NCBI GenBank assembly: GCA_026003195.1
Contig: BPGU01000002.1
Coordinates: 434,001-498,000 of the forward strand
Direction of reading: 5' to 3'
DNA from: Armatimonadota bacterium
GTDB lineage: Bacteria; Armatimonadota; HRBIN16
DNA length: 64,000 nt
The position numbers were made by a program, and so were the translations under genes. Shown piece by piece: positions 61,341-64,000 of the stretch. The notes under the pieces were generated by a model. The model saw only the letters and a list, made by a program, of their open reading frames with translations, had not been told where the DNA came from and searched no databases. How positions within the stretch are numbered: position 1 is the stretch's first letter; the number at the start of each line of letters is the position of its first letter.

Positions 61341-62152
61341 GGCATCTGCGCGCGCAGGTATTGAGCACACTTCGGCAACTCTTCACGAGGGTCGCCGGGG
61401 ATGCCGCACTCCAGTGCCATGTAGCGGTCAAAGCCTATCTCCTTCAGCGCGGCGAAGCCCGAACGAAAGTCGGTATGCCCGTAGCCAGGCAGCAGGCGTG
61501 TACTATCGGCGAGGTGCACATGCGCGAGATAGCCTTTCGCGCTCCGTATCGCGGCGGGGATGTCGCGCTCCTCGATGCTCATGTGGAAGAAGTCCGCCAT
61601 GAGCTTCAGGTGCGATGCCCCCACACGCTGGCAGATGTCCACCGCCTGCTCCAGCCGGTTCATGTAGTGTGTCTCGTAGCGGTTGAGCGGTTCCAGCAGG
61701 ATCACACTGCCTGCCTTTTCGGCGACTTTGCTCAGCGGCTCCAGCAGTTTGCACAGCAGTTCGGTTTCCAGCTGCACGGCGGATGCATACGGTGTAAGGT
61801 CTGGGATGCGCGGCGCGCCGAAGATGGGCACCACAATCACGCCCGTCGCGCCGATTTCGCCTGCGGCGTACAGCAGGGTTTCGATATCCTGCACCGCTTG
61901 CTCACGCTCACGACGGTCGGCATCCAGCAACGCGCCTCGGTAGCCTGCGCAGATCGTGCTCGGCTTAACCGGGTGGTTCTCGGTGAGGCGACGCACCTCC
62001 GCCACACGCTCCTTGCGCATTCCGCCTGCGTCGGCGTCGATAAACTGCGCTCCCCAGAACTCAATACCCTCGTATCCGTATTGCGCCAGGTGATCCAGCT
62101 TCTCTTGCAGGGTGCCGCCCGGCGCCATGCCTTCCTGACATGCCAGTTTCAT
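61337..62152 (-). CDS. Sugar phosphate isomerase/epimerase (AP endonuclease 2-like TIM barrel)
   Basis: 271 residues from ATG at 62152 (GGAGGG upstream). TIM-barrel strands are visible in GYEGIEFWGAQF, VKPSTICAGYRG, IGATGVIVVPIFG, ILLEPLNRYETHYMN (metal-binding Glu in LLEPLN), HLKLMADFFHMSIEE (Asp-His pair) and MALECGIPGDP (last Glu). This is the layout of tagatose/psicose epimerases and hydroxypyruvate isomerases. Substrate is unknown; the kinase neighbour suggests a ketose epimerase. Confidence 0.88.
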   Translation of the reverse strand: MKLACQEGMAPGGTLQEKLDHLAQYGYEGIEFWGAQFIDADAGGMRKERVAEVRRLTENHPVKPSTICAGYRGALLDADRREREQAVQDIETLLYAAGEIGATGVIVVPIFGAPRIPDLTPYASAVQLETELLCKLLEPLSKVAEKAGSVILLEPLNRYETHYMNRLEQAVDICQRVGASHLKLMADFFHMSIEERDIPAAIRSAKGYLAHVHLADSTRLLPGYGHTDFRSGFAALKEIGFDRYMALECGIPGDPREELPKCAQYLRAQMP

Positions 62153-62240
62153 GCGAAGCCCTCCGCGTGGAAGATTTTCAGTTGTCGGATTCGCCACCTC
62201 GTGGAAAATGCTCCTGCCGAATGGCACACAGCGAGCGGGC

Positions 62241-62363
62241 TTTTTGGTGGGTGGCTTGCTGGGTGCAAAACTTGCTGTTCACCTCTCTAACACGACGCTT
62301 TCGCGTCTTTTCGGTATCGCCCTGCTTGCCATTGCCCTCAAGATGATGCTCTCCAAACCATAA
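62241..62363 (+). pseudogene. C-terminal remnant of a TSUP (TauE/SafE) transporter
   Basis: The last 40 codons before TAA 62361-62363 read FLVGGLLGAKLAVHL, SNTTLSRLFGIALLAIALKMM. A glycine-rich helix ending in GAKLAVHL, then x-L-x-R-L-F-G plus a final hydrophobic helix, is the usual C-terminus of sulfite/anion exporters of the TSUP family. Everything upstream is replaced by the divergent isomerase gene, so only the end survives. Confidence 0.6.
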
Positions 62364-62369
62364 GAACAG

Positions 62370-62434
62370 CCTCTGGAGGATCACACTCCGTCGTGACCCC
62401 ACTTCGGACATGATGGAGCGTGCCCCTCCAGAGG
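62370..62434. terminator. Long bidirectional hairpin between TSUP remnant and GH172 gene
   Basis: CCTCTGGAGG (62370-62379) pairs with CCTCCAGAGG (62425-62434), and inside it CACACTCCGTC (62382-62392) pairs with GATGGAGCGTG (62412-62422) with one mismatch and one G-U. The 20-odd pair stem lies 3 bp past the GH172 stop. There is no T-run on either side, so its role as terminator is inferred. Confidence 0.55.
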
Positions 62435-62437
62435 TAT

Positions 62438-63541
62438 CTACCTCAATAACGTATCCGGTCGGGCGCAGCGTTCCCATTTGCCTGGCATGGGCGGATGGGG
62501 TTTGTGCGGTTCGGTCTGGTACCAGAACGCCACGCTGGAATAGTCGTTGTTCTGCAGGTTGGCGTGCCCGTGCTCAATGGTCACCTTCAGCGAACGGGTG
62601 AACACCACCGGGTCCTGGATATGGAAACGGTAGCTGGTGCACTTGTGGCGTCCGGGATAGCGCGGGTCGTGCTCCCAGATGGACGTGCCCGCATACGGAT
62701 ACGCCCTGTCGTGCATCCCCCAGGCGTGGCAGAAGTAGTCTTCCGAACCGGTGCCGTGTAGCGAGGGCAGCTCTTCCCCGTCGATGAAGAACATATCATC
62801 GCCCTCGCCCCACCAGGTCAAGCCGTCCACGTTGGGGTCGATGTTATGCACTGAGAGCACGCATCCCACGTAGTGTCCCGCGCCCTCCGCTTCCAGAATC
62901 ACATAGTTCTCCTTGCCGTCGACGTTCGGCTCGCTGAAGAGTGTGCCGATATCGATGCCCTGTCTGCCCAGTTCGCCTTGGATCCCTCGCGTCGGCGTCT
63001 CCTGCCGGTACTGGGCGTGGAAGCGCAGTACATCTTCCGGCAGCGAATCGTACTCTTCGTAATCGATATAGAAGTAAAACGCGCGGATGGGCTCGTCGCA
63101 CTCGTTCACTATCTGTATCACCGCCCGCTCGGCAAAGGGCATCTGCCAGTAGCTGTTCATCGCCATATTGCCGCCGCGTTTGCCCTCCATCTCCGCCGGT
63201 GCAACGGTTGCCAGTGGCGCGGAGACAAACGATTGTGCGATGCCGTGCCCCAGCCCAAAGAAATCGCCTAATGGCACGTACACGCTCGGCTCGGCTTCGT
63301 TGTCCCAGAATATCTTCAGCAGGGTTTTGCGCAGGTAGTCACGGTCTTTGCAAGAAACGGTGAACCAGATATGGGTGATACACCCTGCACCGGAGATGTC
63401 CGCTAACGTAGCGGTCTCTCCCACAGGGATATGCCAGGCATCGGCGTTGCCGCCGGTCCTGTCATAGCTGGAGACGCGCTTCGTGCGTGCGTCACGGCGC
63501 AACGTGAGCGCCTTCAGGGTGGAAAGGGTCAAAGGGTTCAT
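62438..63541 (-). CDS. DUF2961 / GH172 family glycoside hydrolase
   Basis: 367 residues from ATG at 63541, preceded by TGGAGGCTCGC; two further ATGs upstream lack a site. Features: YDRTGGNADAWHIPVGETATLADISGAGCITHIWFT, FWDNEAEPSVYVPLGDFFGLGHG, GGNMAMNSYWQMPF, and HGTGSEDYFCHAWGM, the DUF2961 hallmark near the active site. GH172 enzymes include difructose-anhydride hydrolases and exo-D-arabinofuranosidases, forming homotrimers or hexamers. No signal peptide, so cytoplasmic oligosaccharides are a likely substrate. It is divergent from the P460 gene. Confidence 0.88.
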   Translation of the reverse strand: MNPLTLSTLKALTLRRDARTKRVSSYDRTGGNADAWHIPVGETATLADISGAGCITHIWFTVSCKDRDYLRKTLLKIFWDNEAEPSVYVPLGDFFGLGHGIAQSFVSAPLATVAPAEMEGKRGGNMAMNSYWQMPFAERAVIQIVNECDEPIRAFYFYIDYEEYDSLPEDVLRFHAQYRQETPTRGIQGELGRQGIDIGTLFSEPNVDGKENYVILEAEGAGHYVGCVLSVHNIDPNVDGLTWWGEGDDMFFIDGEELPSLHGTGSEDYFCHAWGMHDRAYPYAGTSIWEHDPRYPGRHKCTSYRFHIQDPVVFTRSLKVTIEHGHANLQNNDYSSVAFWYQTEPHKPHPPMPGKWERCARPDTLLR

Positions 63542-63634
63542 GCGAGCCTCCATTTCTTCGTTGAGATGATTTGCCATGCCTGTTGTTCTCGGAGGGAACC
63601 AGAGGTTCCTGTCTCCCCACACGTACCCTTACCG

Positions 63635-63691
63635 AAAAGTAACCACCTTACTTTTTCGTAACCTCTTGCAAAGTGAAGTGACTTTACTGCA
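63635..63691 (+). promoter_or_regulatory. Operator-like inverted repeats upstream of cytochrome P460
   Basis: AAAAGTAA-ccacc-TTACTTTT (63635-63655) is a perfect 8-bp inverted repeat; a second, AAAGT-gaagtg-ACTTT flanked by TGCA (63667-63691), overlaps a possible promoter (TTGCAA 63667-63672, CATATT 63690-63695-type box). The half-site AAAGTRA recurs four times. They sit between the divergent GH172 and P460 starts. Confidence 0.45.
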
Positions 63692-63718
63692 TATTCTGTA
63701 ATAAGGAGGTGAAGCACA

Positions 63719-64000
63719 ATGAGACGGTTCTTCTGGTTCAGCGTGATCGCTGCGAGTGCAGTGGGGGTCATCGCCCTGCAGGCACAACAGGCAAACGCCC
63801 CCACACCCGAACGCCTGCCAGCCGGCTGGCGCAACTGGACGCATATCACCACAGGCGTCATCTACAGCGACCAGCATCCGCTGTTCGACCCCTTCGGCGG
63901 GGTGCACCACATCTACGCTAACGACAAAGCTGCCGCCGTGTACAGGCGCAACGGCAAACAGTTCCCCGACGGCAGCGCGATCGTGTTCGTGCTGTACGAG
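63719..64000 (+). CDS. Cytochrome P460 family protein (N-terminal part)
   Basis: 94 residues to the window edge. The start ATG 63719 follows TAAGGAGG. A signal peptide (FFWFSVIAASAVGVIALQAQQA) is followed by LPAGWRNWTHITTGVI, HPLFDPFGGVHHIYANDKAAAVY and FPDGSAIVFVLYE, the standard P460 beginning; the CxxCH haem site and the haem-crosslinking lysine lie beyond the edge. P460 haemoproteins oxidise hydroxylamine or NO, but many relatives are uncharacterised. Confidence 0.85.
   Translation, partial: MRRFFWFSVIAASAVGVIALQAQQANAPTPERLPAGWRNWTHITTGVIYSDQHPLFDPFGGVHHIYANDKAAAVYRRNGKQFPDGSAIVFVLYE

Overview
The window reads as a chromosome segment (roughly 58% GC by eye) from an Armatimonadota-like bacterium, possibly a thermophile. 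The best clue is the prepilin-type protein at 15450-16208: its N-terminal FTLIELLVV helix, the [12 protein letters not shown] stretch and the terminal H-x9-DG motif form a combination very common in Armatimonadota and Planctomycetota. Dockerin and FlgD-like tails on beta-propeller proteins, many glycoside hydrolases and UroD-like enzymes fit the same assignment. This is inference from protein style; no rRNA or tRNA gene was seen.

Layout. 1-5.5 kb: tail of a YfhO-like membrane protein, an FAH hydrolase with a histidine phosphatase, and smc. 5.5-14.7 kb: secreted WD40-dockerin protein, Rrf2 and DeoR regulators, a fused E1 alpha/beta 2-oxoacid dehydrogenase, a sugar-nucleotide transferase, a CBS-DUF1385 fusion and a flavodoxin. 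14.7-20.8 kb: repeat-rich spacer, small Cys-rich ORF, prepilin, type II NADH dehydrogenase, an arsR-yceI-membrane protein operon and a UroD-like enzyme. 20.9-35.5 kb: carbohydrate block with GH140-like, GH127, GH116, two sialidase/GH43-like propellers and a sugar-acid dehydrogenase, interrupted by a putative small RNA or attenuator (24638-24733) and a DUF2339 protein. 35.5-39.3 kb: antitoxin remnant, DUF6599-DUF362 pair, SpoU methylase and a decayed AAA/DUF4143 ATPase. 39.3-51.6 kb: a pyrimidine operon on the minus strand (PyrR RNA element, pyrR, pyrB, pyrC, amidohydrolase, carA) followed by hicB, broken hicA, a GT39-like transferase, a GH2 enzyme and an N-terminal-half carB. 51.7-59.4 kb: lipoprotein, a 1858-residue WD40/FlgD-like secreted protein and an M23 peptidase. 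59.4-64 kb: transposase scrap, sugar kinase, TIM-barrel isomerase, TSUP remnant, GH172/DUF2961 protein and the start of a cytochrome P460.

How it fits together. The GH140, GH127, GH116, GH2 and GH172 families suggest a plant-polysaccharide (arabinose- or pectin-containing) scavenger. The kinase, isomerase and 3-hydroxyisobutyrate-type dehydrogenase could feed released sugars inward. Most genes are packed with ATGA, TAATG or TGATG overlaps. Gene decay is concentrated in a few spots: hicA, the AAA ATPase, the Phd-like antitoxin, the transposase and the TSUP transporter. No complete mobile element, CRISPR array or obvious defence island was found. The least explained items are the 24.6 kb promoter-hairpin-terminator unit and the sequence motif it shares with 14.93 kb, the two-copy TGTCAAGC inverted-repeat family, the half-length carB, and the insertion of a toxin-antitoxin pair plus glycan genes into the pyr operon.
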